Shown piece after piece: positions 26,466-35,329 of a stretch of DNA of 64,000 nt. Under the pieces are notes generated by a model. It had not been told where the DNA came from, searched no databases, and saw only the letters and a list, made by a program, of their open reading frames with translations. The stretch comes from Synergistaceae bacterium (GTDB lineage: Bacteria > Synergistota > Synergistia > Synergistales > Aminobacteriaceae), in contig JAHDLC010000010.1 of assembly GCA_018436595.1 (NCBI GenBank), forward strand, positions 1 to 64,000, read 5' to 3'. Numbering within the stretch: the first letter of the stretch is position 1; the number at the start of each line of letters is the position of its first letter. The position numbers were made by a program, and so were the translations under genes.

Positions 26466-27437
26466 ATGAAGACAATCACTTTTTCCCAGGCAACCCTTGA
26501 AGCCATGCAGGAGGAGATGGCCCGGGACGAACGGGTGTTCGTCATGGGCGAGGATATCGCCCGCCAGGGCGGAATTTTCGGCCAGTTCAAGGGCCTTCCC
26601 GCCCAGTTCGGAACCGGACGGATCATGGACACCCCCATCAGCGAGACGGCCATCGTCGGTGCCTGCATCGGCGCCGCTCTTGCGGGAATGCGTCCCGTGG
26701 CGGACATGCACTTCGCCGACTTTGCCGGGGTCTGCTTCGACGAGATTTACAACCAGATGGCCAAGATCTACTACATGTTCGGCGGCCAGAAGCCCGTCTC
26801 CATGGTGCTCCGGGCCCCGGACGGCCTCGTGAACCAGGCCGCTGCCCAGCACTCCCAGTCCCTCGAGGCCTTTTTCTGCCACATTCCCGGCCTGAAAGTG
26901 GTCATCCCCTCCAACCCGGCGGATGCCAAGGGCCTCCTGAAGGCAGCCATCAGGGACGACAACCCCGTCATCTACTTCGAGCACAAGGCTCTCTTCTCCA
27001 TGAAGGGGGAGGTTCCCGAGGAGGAGTATGTCACTCCCATCGGCAAGGCGAAGGTGGTCCGGGAAGGCAAAGATGTTACCCTCGTGTCCTATTCCATGAC
27101 CATGAATCTTGCGGTCAAGGCGGCCGACATGCTTGAAAAAGAGGGGATCAGCGTGGAGCTCATCGACCTGAGGACCATTTCTCCCATCGATAAAGAGACG
27201 ATCCTCAATTCTGTGGCAAAGACGTCCCGGCTCGCCATCGCCCATGAAGCGGTGAAGCAGGGCGGCGTGGGCGCCGAAATATCGGCCATTGTCGCCGAAG
27301 AGGCCATCGACTGCCTCGACGCCCCCATCGTCCGGGTGGGCGCTCCCTTCACCCCGGTGCCCTTTGCCCGGCCGCTGGAGCAGGCCTACCGCATCACCCC
27401 CGACAAGATCGCTGCGGCGGTCCGGGGAATGATGTAA
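26466..27437 (+). CDS. Thiamine-PP-dependent 2-oxoacid dehydrogenase E1 beta
   Basis: 323 residues from ATG 26466. Transketolase-like E1 beta, with the conserved MGEDIARQGG near residue 27, the RIMDTPISE segment with the catalytic Glu near 60, and the C-terminal domain containing DLRTISPID. It forms the alpha2beta2 E1 with the upstream gene. The downstream PPC-domain gene starts 15 bases after the stop. Confidence 0.95.
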   Translation: MKTITFSQATLEAMQEEMARDERVFVMGEDIARQGGIFGQFKGLPAQFGTGRIMDTPISETAIVGACIGAALAGMRPVADMHFADFAGVCFDEIYNQMAKIYYMFGGQKPVSMVLRAPDGLVNQAAAQHSQSLEAFFCHIPGLKVVIPSNPADAKGLLKAAIRDDNPVIYFEHKALFSMKGEVPEEEYVTPIGKAKVVREGKDVTLVSYSMTMNLAVKAADMLEKEGISVELIDLRTISPIDKETILNSVAKTSRLAIAHEAVKQGGVGAEISAIVAEEAIDCLDAPIVRVGAPFTPVPFARPLEQAYRITPDKIAAAVRGMM

Positions 27438-27452
27438 GAGGGGGAAACAAAC

Positions 27453-27944
27453 GTGTCAGCGGAGAGAGTCTCCTCGGCCCCGGGCACCATCTCGGCGACG
27501 GTTCTCGGGAGAATCGCCCCGGGTGAGGACCTTTTTGCCGCCGTCAGGGAAATCTGCACCCGCCACGGTATCCGGTCGGGGCATATCGCCACCATGATCG
27601 GCAGCCTCCGGTCGGCGGACGTGGTCTGTGTGACTCCCGACCCCGATAATCCCGGGAGGGCGGTCTACCTCGAACCGCTCCGCATGGAGGGCTGCATCGA
27701 ACTGATCACCGTCGCGGGCATTATCGGTGAGGATGACAGGGGAGAACTCTCCGTCCACCTGCACGGCGTTCTCGCGGGAAGCGACATGAAACCCGTGGCG
27801 GGACATCTCGCCGACAGGGGAGAAAACCGGGTGCTTGCCACCGCGGAAGTTGTGATCAATGGTTTTTCCGGAGCGGAATTCGTCCGCTCTTTCGACGAAG
27901 AAACAGGGTTCGTGCTGTTCAAGGTCCGCCCCACCGGTCCCTGA
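27453..27944 (+). CDS. PPC-domain (DUF296) protein
   Basis: 163 residues from GTG 27453. The PPC/DUF296 fold is clear from GRIAPGEDLFAAVREI, IATMIGSLRSADVV and the metal-type HLHG (about residues 102-105). Members in bacteria are small trimers of unknown function, often placed beside carbohydrate or carboxylate catabolism genes; plant members bind DNA via another motif, absent here. It sits between E1 beta and the TRAP genes. Possible ligand sensor or enzyme for the transported acid. Confidence 0.8.
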   Translation: MSAERVSSAPGTISATVLGRIAPGEDLFAAVREICTRHGIRSGHIATMIGSLRSADVVCVTPDPDNPGRAVYLEPLRMEGCIELITVAGIIGEDDRGELSVHLHGVLAGSDMKPVAGHLADRGENRVLATAEVVINGFSGAEFVRSFDEETGFVLFKVRPTGP

Positions 27945-28066
27945 GCGGGCCGGGCGGGGGTCATCCTGTTGCGGCGGGAGGTGATCGGTCCCGTAGGGCG
28001 AACAAGCACCACAACGCGCTGTAGTCAAGAGAAGGTTTCATACCACATACTCAGGAGGTTGAGGGA

Positions 28067-29143
28067 ATGAAAAAGATCGTAGCACTGCTTATCGCTGTTG
28101 CAGTCCTGTGTTCGGTGTCCGTGCCGGCGTTTGCCGCCTACAAGGACGAGTACAAGCTCGACATCGTGCCGAGCCTGACCACCGCATGGGGAATGGGCGC
28201 CCAGTACTTCGCCGATCTCGTGAAAGAGAGAAGCGGCGGCAAGATCAACATCAAGGTCTATCCCGGATCCCAGCTCACCACCGGAAAGCAGACCAACGCT
28301 TTCCTCCTCGTCCGGAACGGCACCATCGACTTCGCCGTCCAGTCTTCCATCAACTATTCGCCCCAGCTTGTCGAGCTGAACCTCTTCGCCCTTCCCTTCT
28401 TCATCGCCAACCAGCCCGACCGGTATGCCGCCCTTGACGCCGTCAAGGCTGGAAAAGCCGGCGAAATGGTCATCAAGGCCATCGAGGACAAAGGCGTGAA
28501 GTTCCTTGCCTTCGGCGAGAACGGATTCCGTGAGCTCACCAATTCCAAGAAGGCAATCAGGACCCCCGACGACCTCACCGGAATGAAGATCCGGGTTGTG
28601 GGCAGCCCCCTGTTCCTCGATACCTTCAGGGCTCTCGGCGCCAACCCCGTGAACATGAACTGGAGCGATACCATGGCGGCCATCCAGCAGGGCGTCGTTG
28701 ACGGCCAGGAGAACCCCATCAGCACCTTCTATCCCGTGAAGATGCACGACTACCACAAGTTCATGACCGACTGGCACTACGTGGTCGATCCCACCCTGTA
28801 CGTTGTGAATCCCGCCGTATGGAAGTCCTTCTCCGCCGAGGACCAGAAGATGATCCAGGCTGCCGCCGTGGAAGCGGGCAAGTACATGATCGGCCTCGCC
28901 CGCATCGGTCTCGACGACGGCACTGCCCAGAAGTACCTCGAGAGCATCGGCAAGGTTCCCGAGATCACCGACTGGTACGGCACCCTGAAGAGCGTCGGCA
29001 TGGAAGTGGCCATCCTGACCCCCGAAGAGACGAAGGCTTTTGCCGACAAGACCGCTCCCGTGCTTGAAGCATGGAAGTCCAAGGTGGGCGAGGAACTCGT
29101 CAAGGCCGCCGAGGCCGATATGGCCTCCGTGGTCAAGAAGTAA
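28067..29143 (+). CDS. dctP: TRAP transporter solute-binding protein, DctP family (system 3)
   Basis: 358 residues with a signal peptide (KKIVALLIAVAVLCSVSVPAFA). AGGAGG lies 9 bases before ATG 28067. Family signatures: ENGFRELTNSKKAI, GMKIRVVGSP with the conserved Arg, and VVDGQENPIS. It lies inside a 2-oxoacid dehydrogenase cluster, so the ligand is probably a 2-oxoacid or a precursor such as pyruvate or acetoin-type compounds. This is inference from context. A hairpin follows at 29163. Confidence 0.94.
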   Translation: MKKIVALLIAVAVLCSVSVPAFAAYKDEYKLDIVPSLTTAWGMGAQYFADLVKERSGGKINIKVYPGSQLTTGKQTNAFLLVRNGTIDFAVQSSINYSPQLVELNLFALPFFIANQPDRYAALDAVKAGKAGEMVIKAIEDKGVKFLAFGENGFRELTNSKKAIRTPDDLTGMKIRVVGSPLFLDTFRALGANPVNMNWSDTMAAIQQGVVDGQENPISTFYPVKMHDYHKFMTDWHYVVDPTLYVVNPAVWKSFSAEDQKMIQAAAVEAGKYMIGLARIGLDDGTAQKYLESIGKVPEITDWYGTLKSVGMEVAILTPEETKAFADKTAPVLEAWKSKVGEELVKAAEADMASVVKK

Positions 29144-29162
29144 GCGGAAGCAGATGAGACTT

Positions 29163-29187
29163 CCGGGGGGAGATTTCCTCCCCCCGG
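29163..29187 (+). terminator. Hairpin between dctP and dctQ (system 3)
   Basis: Perfect 10-bp stem (CCGGGGGGAG, 29163-29172, with CTCCCCCCGG, 29178-29187), 5-base loop, then a second short CCCCGCGGGG palindrome and a pyrimidine tract. A partial terminator or 3'-end stabiliser for the binding-protein message. Confidence 0.65.
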
Positions 29188-29267
29188 GTCCCCGCGGGGG
29201 CTTTCTCTTCTCCTTTCAGGAGAAATGGGGAATTCTCCTTGTCTTTTTCCAGAAGGGATTGTCCGAT

Positions 29268-29738
29268 ATGGCCAAGAAAATTTTCGATCATTTTGAAGAG
29301 ATTCTCGGATCGCTGATCCTCATGGTGATGGCGGTGATCACCTTCGCAAACGTCATCACCAGGTATTTTATCTTCCAGGCGCTGGCGTTCACCGAGGAAG
29401 TCACCATCAACCTCTTCGTCTGGCTTGTCATGCTGGGCACGGCCATCGCCTTCAAAAAGGGAACGAACCTCAGCATGACCTTCATCTACGACCTTCTTCC
29501 CCGAAAAGGGAAAAAAGTCTGCTTCTTCATCGGCACGATCATGTCCCTGGTGTTTTTCGCCCTTCTTGCCTATCTCGGGTATCTCGAGGTCGTTGATGAA
29601 ATCGATCTGGAAGTCACCACTGAATCACTTGCGATTCCCGTATATTACTACACCATCGCCCTGCCGGTCTTTTCCGTCCTGATCTTCGTGCGCATCGTGC
29701 AGGCGGCTCTTGCGACAATCCGCAGGAACGAATACTAG
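29268..29738 (+). CDS. dctQ: TRAP transporter small permease, DctQ family (system 3)
   Basis: 156 residues from ATG 29268 (AGAAGGGAT upstream). Four hydrophobic segments and the family-typical FTEEVTINLFVWLVMLGTAI and KKGTNLSM. A longer reading frame to 29040 overlaps dctP and reads through the intergenic hairpin, so it is rejected. dctM follows 12 bases after the stop. Confidence 0.92.
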   Translation: MAKKIFDHFEEILGSLILMVMAVITFANVITRYFIFQALAFTEEVTINLFVWLVMLGTAIAFKKGTNLSMTFIYDLLPRKGKKVCFFIGTIMSLVFFALLAYLGYLEVVDEIDLEVTTESLAIPVYYYTIALPVFSVLIFVRIVQAALATIRRNEY

Positions 29739-29750
29739 GAGGGACGAGAG

Positions 29751-31049
29751 ATGGAGTCTTTGCTTCACGAACCCGCATTCTGGACGATCGTCCTTTTCAT
29801 CGTGCCGCTCCTGCTCAGGGTTCCCATTGCGGTAGCCCTCGGCATGGGAACGATTTTTGTTGTCTGGAACTGGGACATGGGATACCAGATGCTGTCCTAC
29901 AGCTTTTTCGCCGGCATCGCGAAATTCCCTCTCCTGGCGATCCCTTTCTTCATCCTCGCCGGAGTCATCATGGAAAAAGTCGGCATCGCCGAGCGGATCA
30001 TCAACCTCATCAAGCAGCTTGTGGGTGACATGACCGGAGGCCTTGCCGTGGCAACAGTCATAGTGGCCGCTTTCTGGGGCGCCGTCAGCGGTTCGGGCCC
30101 CGCAACCGTGGCGGCTCTCGGTCTCATTCTCATTCCCGGCATGGCCGAAGCCGGGTACGACAAGGCCTTCGCCGCCGCCACGGTCTCCGTGGCATCGGGC
30201 CTCGCCATCATCATTCCCCCGAGCATCTCTTTCATCGTGTACGGCGACATCATGCAGCAGTCGGTGGGAACCCTCTTCGCGGCGGGCGTGCTTCCGGGTA
30301 TCGTCGTGGCGGGCTGTCTCTGCGTGGCCGTCTACCTGGTCAGCAGGAAGCGGGGCTACCGGGGAGAACCCAGGGGGAGCGCATCCGTTGTATTGAAGTC
30401 TCTCCGGGATGCCTTCTGGGGCCTGTTTACTCCCGTCATCATCCTCGGCGGCATTTACGGCGGCGTTTTCACCCCCACCGAGGCGGCGGCGGTGGCGGTC
30501 TTCTACGGCCTTTTCGTCGGCGTCTTCATCTACCGGACGCTCACCTTCCGGGTGCTCTACGAGATCCTCGCCGAGACCGTGGCCGGAACTTCCGTGGTCA
30601 TGATCGTGGTCACCTGCGCCGGCCTCTATTCCTGGCTCGGCGCCACGGTGGGCCTTATCGACAAGGTTGCCGCCCTGCTCCTCGGCATATCGGAAAACCC
30701 CGTGGTCATCCTGCTCATGATCAACATCATCCTGCTCTTCGCGGGCATGCTCCTTGACGCAATTTCCATCGCCTATGTCTTCCTGCCGATCCTGGCTCCC
30801 ATCATCGTTGCCTTCGGATGGGATCCCATCTGGTTCGGCGTCATGATGACCATCAACATGGCCATCGGGCAGGTGACGCCTCCGGTGGCGGTCAATCTCT
30901 TCGTGGGAGCCCGGATCAGCGGACTGACCATGGAGCAGATCAGCAGACCGGCGGTGCCCATGCTTATCGCATCAGTCATCGCACTCGTCATCATCACCGC
31001 GTTCCCGGGAATCACGCTCTTCCTTCCCAGGCTCATGGGGATGATGTAG
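29751..31049 (+). CDS. dctM: TRAP transporter large permease, DctM family (system 3)
   Basis: 432 residues, about 12 hydrophobic segments. Signatures: LLAIPFFILAGVIMEKVG, GAVSGSGPATVAALGLI, IIIPPSISFIVYG, and the second-half LFAGMLLDAIS. Operon order P-Q-M, followed 67 bases later by the E2 gene. This places the importer between the E1 and E2 genes of the dehydrogenase complex. Confidence 0.95.
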   Translation: MESLLHEPAFWTIVLFIVPLLLRVPIAVALGMGTIFVVWNWDMGYQMLSYSFFAGIAKFPLLAIPFFILAGVIMEKVGIAERIINLIKQLVGDMTGGLAVATVIVAAFWGAVSGSGPATVAALGLILIPGMAEAGYDKAFAAATVSVASGLAIIIPPSISFIVYGDIMQQSVGTLFAAGVLPGIVVAGCLCVAVYLVSRKRGYRGEPRGSASVVLKSLRDAFWGLFTPVIILGGIYGGVFTPTEAAAVAVFYGLFVGVFIYRTLTFRVLYEILAETVAGTSVVMIVVTCAGLYSWLGATVGLIDKVAALLLGISENPVVILLMINIILLFAGMLLDAISIAYVFLPILAPIIVAFGWDPIWFGVMMTINMAIGQVTPPVAVNLFVGARISGLTMEQISRPAVPMLIASVIALVIITAFPGITLFLPRLMGMM

Positions 31050-31116
31050 GCAATGCGTACGCACCAGGCGTTTTGATCTGCGCGCTTAGCGCCGTTCTCC
31101 AGAAGGAGGGTTCAAC

Positions 31117-32430
31117 ATGGCAACACCGGTAACCATGCCCAAGCTCGGGCTGACAATGAACACGGGGGCAATCTCCCGGTGGAACAAGAAGGAGGGGGAA
31201 TCCGTCGCGAAGGGCGAGATTCTCATGGTGGTCGCCACGGACAAGCTGACCTTCGACGTGGAGTCCCCCGAAGGGGGAACGCTGCTGAAGATCCTTGTTC
31301 CTGAAGGAAAGGACGTTCCGGTAGGGGAGCTTCTCGCCTACCTCGGACAGTCCGGTGAGGCCGTTCCCGGAGCGTCCGCACCTGAGCCGGCCGGGGCCGT
31401 CCCGGCTCAGGCCGTTCCTGCGGAGGGGGCGGAAAAGCCTTCTTCCCGGAGCGCCGCCCTGCCCGCGGGGCTGAGGGCGACACCCCTGGCACGGAAGATC
31501 GCCAGGGACGAGGGGATTGACCTTTCATCCGTGCCGGGATCGGGACCGGAGGGCAGGATCGTCCGGAAGGACGTGGAATCCTTCGCGGCCTCCGCCCCGG
31601 AGACCAGAAAGGTCAAGACCAGCCCGGCGGCAGCGAAAGCCGCTGCGGATCTTGGAGTGGTCGTTTCGTCGATTGCAGCGGACGGCCGGGTTATGAAGGC
31701 CGACGTGCTCAAGGCCGCGTCTTCCGCCGCAAGGCCGGCTCCACAGGATATCCGCCTGCCCCTGACCCCCATGCGGAAGGTCATCGCCGAGCGCATGACC
31801 CTGAGCAGGGCCACCATTCCCTCGGTGGCCTACGACATGGACGTGGACTTCACCGCCCTCGCCGAATTCCGGGCGAAGGTGAAGGCCGAAGGAGCAAAGC
31901 GGGGTGTCAAAATCTCCTACAACCATATCCTCATGAAGATCTGCGCGGCGGCAGTGAAGGACGTCCCCCTGGCGAACTCCTCCTTTGACGGAGACGCCAT
32001 CGTTCTTCATGGAAACGTGAACATCGGCCTTGCCGTGGCGGTGGACGGAGGGCTTCTCGTTCCCAACGTGAAGGCGGTGCAGGAGAAGAGCCTCCTCGAG
32101 GTGGCCGAAGAGACCGAACGGCTCGTGGATCAGGCGAGGTCCGGAAAGCTGGCCCTGGAAGACATGCAGGGCGGAACCTTCACCATTACGAATCTCGGCA
32201 TGTTCGGGACGAAAAGCTTCACCCCCATCGTCAACCCGCCGGAGGCGTGCATCCTCGGCGTGAACACCATCACTGAAAAGCCCGTGGCGATGGACGGGGC
32301 AGTGGTCATCCGGCCCATGTCCGTGCTCTCCCTGGTGGCTGACCACAGGATCCTCGACGGTGCCGAAGCCGCCCGGTTCCTCGCCAGGGTCAGGGAACTG
32401 GCGGAAAACCCCTGGCTTCTTCTTCTGTAG
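31117..32430 (+). CDS. Dihydrolipoamide acyltransferase (E2)
   Basis: 437 residues. Order: one lipoyl domain (1-77; lipoylated Lys43 in TDKLTF), Ala/Pro linker, a peripheral-subunit-binding domain (about 121-155, PLARKIARDEG with GSGPEGRI), a second degenerate one (about 168-202, SPAAAKAAADLG with ADGRV), linker, and the catalytic acyltransferase domain from about 213, with the active-site DHRILDG (409-415). Two binding domains are unusual. AGAAGGAGG precedes ATG 31117. A terminator-like hairpin separates it from E3. Confidence 0.95.
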   Translation: MATPVTMPKLGLTMNTGAISRWNKKEGESVAKGEILMVVATDKLTFDVESPEGGTLLKILVPEGKDVPVGELLAYLGQSGEAVPGASAPEPAGAVPAQAVPAEGAEKPSSRSAALPAGLRATPLARKIARDEGIDLSSVPGSGPEGRIVRKDVESFAASAPETRKVKTSPAAAKAAADLGVVVSSIAADGRVMKADVLKAASSAARPAPQDIRLPLTPMRKVIAERMTLSRATIPSVAYDMDVDFTALAEFRAKVKAEGAKRGVKISYNHILMKICAAAVKDVPLANSSFDGDAIVLHGNVNIGLAVAVDGGLLVPNVKAVQEKSLLEVAEETERLVDQARSGKLALEDMQGGTFTITNLGMFGTKSFTPIVNPPEACILGVNTITEKPVAMDGAVVIRPMSVLSLVADHRILDGAEAARFLARVRELAENPWLLLL

Positions 32431-32454
32431 GCCGGGAGGACGAAATGCGGATTG

Positions 32455-32489
32455 CCCGGCGGGAGATATAGCGTCCCGCCGGGTTTTTT
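32455..32489 (+). terminator. Intrinsic terminator between E2 and E3 genes
   Basis: 10-bp stem (CCCGGCGGGA, 32455-32464, with TCCCGCCGGG, 32474-32483), 9-base loop, six T (32484-32489). It lies 28 bases before the E3 start, so E3 is either expressed by readthrough at lower level or from its own promoter. Confidence 0.9.
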
Positions 32490-32516
32490 ATTGAACAGAA
32501 CGGGAGGTTTTTAGAA

Positions 32517-34244
32517 ATGGCTGTTGTGACGATGCCCAAGCTGGGCCTGACGATGAACGAAGGGACGGTCTCCCGGTGGAACAAAAAGGTTGGGGACCGG
32601 GTGGAGAAGGGGGAAATCCTTCTCGTGGTGGCGACGGACAAGCTGACCTTTGAGGTGGAGGCCAACGAGTCCGGTGTGCTGTCCGAGATACTGGTCGGGG
32701 AAGGGGACGCCGCCGCCGTGTCGGCTCCCATAGCCCGGATCGGCGAAGGGGAGACGGGAGATGTTCCGGTGACCGATCCCCACTCTCCCGATGAGGAAAA
32801 AACACTTCCGAAGGCCGTTCCGGCCGCTGCACAGGCTGCCCCCGCCGGCACGAAGAGGGTGGCGGTCATCGGCGGCGGTCCTGGAGGGTATGTGGCGGCC
32901 ATCCGGGCGGCCCAGCTCGGTGCCGAGGTCACCCTCATCGAAAAAGGCGCCCTCGGCGGCGTGTGCCTCAACGTGGGGTGCATTCCCACCAAGGTGCTCC
33001 TCCATACGGCGGAAGCCTACACAGCGGCGAAGGAAGGAGCCCTCATAGGGCTCCGGGCGGAGAACGTATCCGTGGACTGGAGCGGTCTCATGGCGCGAAA
33101 GAAGGCCGTGGTGGAAACCCTTGTAGGCGGCGTGGGCACCCTCATGGCGAGCAACGGGATCACCGTCCTCCGGGGAACGGCCTCCTTCGCCTCCGCCAAA
33201 GAGATCGACGTGGCCCTCAACGATGGCGGGAAGATGACGGTCAGGGCGGACGCAGTCATTGTCGCCACCGGTTCCGAACCTGCGGTTCCCCCCATTCCGG
33301 GCTTCGACCTGGAGGGGGTCATCACGAGCAACGAAGCCCTCTCCCTCGACGGTCTGCCGGAATCGGTGGTCCTCGTGGGCGGCGGCGTCATCGGCATGGA
33401 GTTCGCCTCCATCTTTTCCACCTTCGGGGTGAAGGTCACCGTGGTGGAGATGCTCCCCGAGATTCTTCCCATGATCGACGGCGAGATAGTTTCGATCCTG
33501 AAAGGGGTCCTTTTGAGGAAGGGCGTTGTCTTCCACACCTCCTCGAAGGTCACCGCCGTGGAAAAGAAGGGAAAAAAACTGGCTGTCTCAGTGGAGACCC
33601 CCGAAGGCAAGACGGTCCTTGAGGCGCAGAAGGTGCTCGTTTCCGTGGGCCGGCGGCCCGTGACGAAGGGGCTCGGACTGGAGGCGTTGGGCGTCGCCGT
33701 GGAGCGGGGACGGATACAGACGGACAAGAAAATGGAGACGGCCGTTAAGGGCGTGTATGCCATAGGGGACTGCGCCTCGCCTATCATGCTCGCCCACGTG
33801 GCCTCCCGGGAGGGAGAGGTGGCGGCGGAGAACATTATGGGGCACGGGGTGGAAATGGATTACAAGACCGTCCCGAGTGCAGTCTACACCGCTCCGGAAA
33901 TCGCTTCAGTGGGACTTTCCGAGAAGGAGGCCCTGGAGAAGGGATTCCGGGTGAAGGTCGGCCGGTTCCCCCTCATGGCCAACGGAAAGAGCCTTATCAT
34001 GAACGAGACCGACGGCATGGTGAAGTACGTGGTGGACGAAAAATACGACGAGATCCTCGGGGTGCACCTCATCGGGCCCAGGGCCACGGACCTCATCGTG
34101 GAGGGAGCCCTGGCACTCCGTCTCGAGGCCACCGTGGAGGAAATCCTGACCACAGTCCACGCCCACCCCACCGTGGGGGAGGCCCTGCTCGAAGGGGCCA
34201 TGGCGGTCCGGGGGCAGGCCCTGTCGCTGCCGAAAAAGGCATAA
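32517..34244 (+). CDS. lpdA: Dihydrolipoamide dehydrogenase (E3) with N-terminal lipoyl domain
   Basis: 575 residues, about 100 more than plain E3. N-terminal lipoyl domain (1-78, Lys42 in TDKLTF), Pro/Ala linker, FAD site VIGGGPGGYVAA (118-129), redox cysteines CLNVGC (150, 155) and the C-terminal HAHPTVGE (about 547-554) with the catalytic His-Glu pair. Its lipoyl domain is very like that of the adjacent E2, so the two may have arisen by domain duplication. It reoxidises lipoyl groups of the complex and makes NADH. Confidence 0.95.
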   Translation: MAVVTMPKLGLTMNEGTVSRWNKKVGDRVEKGEILLVVATDKLTFEVEANESGVLSEILVGEGDAAAVSAPIARIGEGETGDVPVTDPHSPDEEKTLPKAVPAAAQAAPAGTKRVAVIGGGPGGYVAAIRAAQLGAEVTLIEKGALGGVCLNVGCIPTKVLLHTAEAYTAAKEGALIGLRAENVSVDWSGLMARKKAVVETLVGGVGTLMASNGITVLRGTASFASAKEIDVALNDGGKMTVRADAVIVATGSEPAVPPIPGFDLEGVITSNEALSLDGLPESVVLVGGGVIGMEFASIFSTFGVKVTVVEMLPEILPMIDGEIVSILKGVLLRKGVVFHTSSKVTAVEKKGKKLAVSVETPEGKTVLEAQKVLVSVGRRPVTKGLGLEALGVAVERGRIQTDKKMETAVKGVYAIGDCASPIMLAHVASREGEVAAENIMGHGVEMDYKTVPSAVYTAPEIASVGLSEKEALEKGFRVKVGRFPLMANGKSLIMNETDGMVKYVVDEKYDEILGVHLIGPRATDLIVEGALALRLEATVEEILTTVHAHPTVGEALLEGAMAVRGQALSLPKKA

Positions 34245-34248
34245 GCCG

Positions 34249-34277
34249 CTGGGGCGGCCCGTCAGGGGCCGCCCCAG
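34249..34277. terminator. Hairpin between convergent E3 and lipoate ligase genes
   Basis: 11-bp perfect stem (CTGGGGCGGCC, 34249-34259, with GGCCGCCCCAG, 34267-34277). Weak T-rich tail on both sides; likely shared by the two convergent genes. Confidence 0.7.
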
Positions 34278-34306
34278 TTCTCAAAATCTGCCCGCAGTTT
34301 TTCGCC

Positions 34307-35287
34307 TTACCCGAAAAGAAAGGCCAGGAATTCCTCCAGGTCCGCTCCCCGGAAGAACCGGTCAAGCTGAACGGCGGAAAGGCGCTCCCGGAGGTCCTCC
34401 TTCCGGAACGGACAGCCTGCCAGAAGTGTTTCCAGCTCCTCCCGGTTTTCCACCCCGAAAAAGTCGCCGAAGAACCGTGCTTCGGCTAGAATTCCGTCCT
34501 TCACGTTCAGCAGCGCCTCCACCTTTCCCCAGGTGAAGCGGCGGACCTTCCTCTCGGTGTACTCCGGGGACTCTCCCCAGTTCCATTCCCAGGTGGCGTA
34601 CTTCGTATCCCTGAGCGTTCCGACGGCCCCTATCTCGTCCGGGGAGAGGGGGCGCTGTTCCGTTCCCGACAGGGAGTCCCGGAGGGCGGCGATGAACTCC
34701 GCCATGGAGAGTTTCACCGGGAGATGGGGGAGGATGTTGGTCACGCGGCTCCTCACGGACTTGAACCCCTTGGAGGTGAACTTCTCCTCGTCCACGGCGA
34801 GGGCCTGACCGAGAACTGAAAGGTCCGAGTCGAAGAGGAGAGTTCCGTGGTGGAGGAGCCGCCGTTTGTCCATGTGCTGGGCGCTCCCCGAAAACTTCTG
34901 CCCGTCGATGGCCAGGTCGTTCCTGCTGTTGAACTCGGCCGTCACGCCGAGTTTTTCCAGGGCCCGAACCACGGGCATGGCGTGCCGGGCGAAGTCGAAG
35001 GGGGTGCCTTCGTCGTTGGGGACGATGAAGGTGTAATTCAGGTTTCCCAGGTCGTGGTAGACCGCCCCTCCGCCGGAGATCCTCCGGACGACCCGGATTC
35101 CCCGCTCCTCCACGAAGGCCCGGTTCACCTCCTGGGCGGTGTTCTGGAACCGCCCCACGATGATGGAAGGTTCGTTTTGCCAGAGCAGGAAGTAGCCGGG
35201 GTGTCCCCCGTCCACGGTCCGGTAGAGGTGCTCCTCCATGGCCAGGTTGAATGCGGGGTCGTGGCTCTGCCCCTCGATGTAGTACAT
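34307..35287 (-). CDS. lplA: Lipoate-protein ligase A
   Basis: 326 residues. Activates free lipoate with ATP and attaches it to lipoyl lysines. Shows the lipoate site RRISGGGAVYHD (68-79), the segment NLNYTFI (about 82-88), and the Lys motif KFSGSAQ near residue 132. A full-length LplA with the C-terminal accessory domain. Its placement next to lipoyl-bearing E2 and E3 suggests it lipoylates them from scavenged lipoate. The upstream (right) region carries repeat copy B. Confidence 0.95.
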   Translation of the reverse strand: MYYIEGQSHDPAFNLAMEEHLYRTVDGGHPGYFLLWQNEPSIIVGRFQNTAQEVNRAFVEERGIRVVRRISGGGAVYHDLGNLNYTFIVPNDEGTPFDFARHAMPVVRALEKLGVTAEFNSRNDLAIDGQKFSGSAQHMDKRRLLHHGTLLFDSDLSVLGQALAVDEEKFTSKGFKSVRSRVTNILPHLPVKLSMAEFIAALRDSLSGTEQRPLSPDEIGAVGTLRDTKYATWEWNWGESPEYTERKVRRFTWGKVEALLNVKDGILAEARFFGDFFGVENREELETLLAGCPFRKEDLRERLSAVQLDRFFRGADLEEFLAFLFG

Positions 35288-35329
35288 TCGATTCTCTCCT
35301 CTCGTCCATTCCTATTTTCCAGCATGGAA

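Noticed and set aside
29040-29267. N-terminal extension of DctQ (system 3)
   Set aside because: It overlaps the end of dctP and the intergenic hairpin and encodes a Pro/Arg-rich stretch unlike DctQ.
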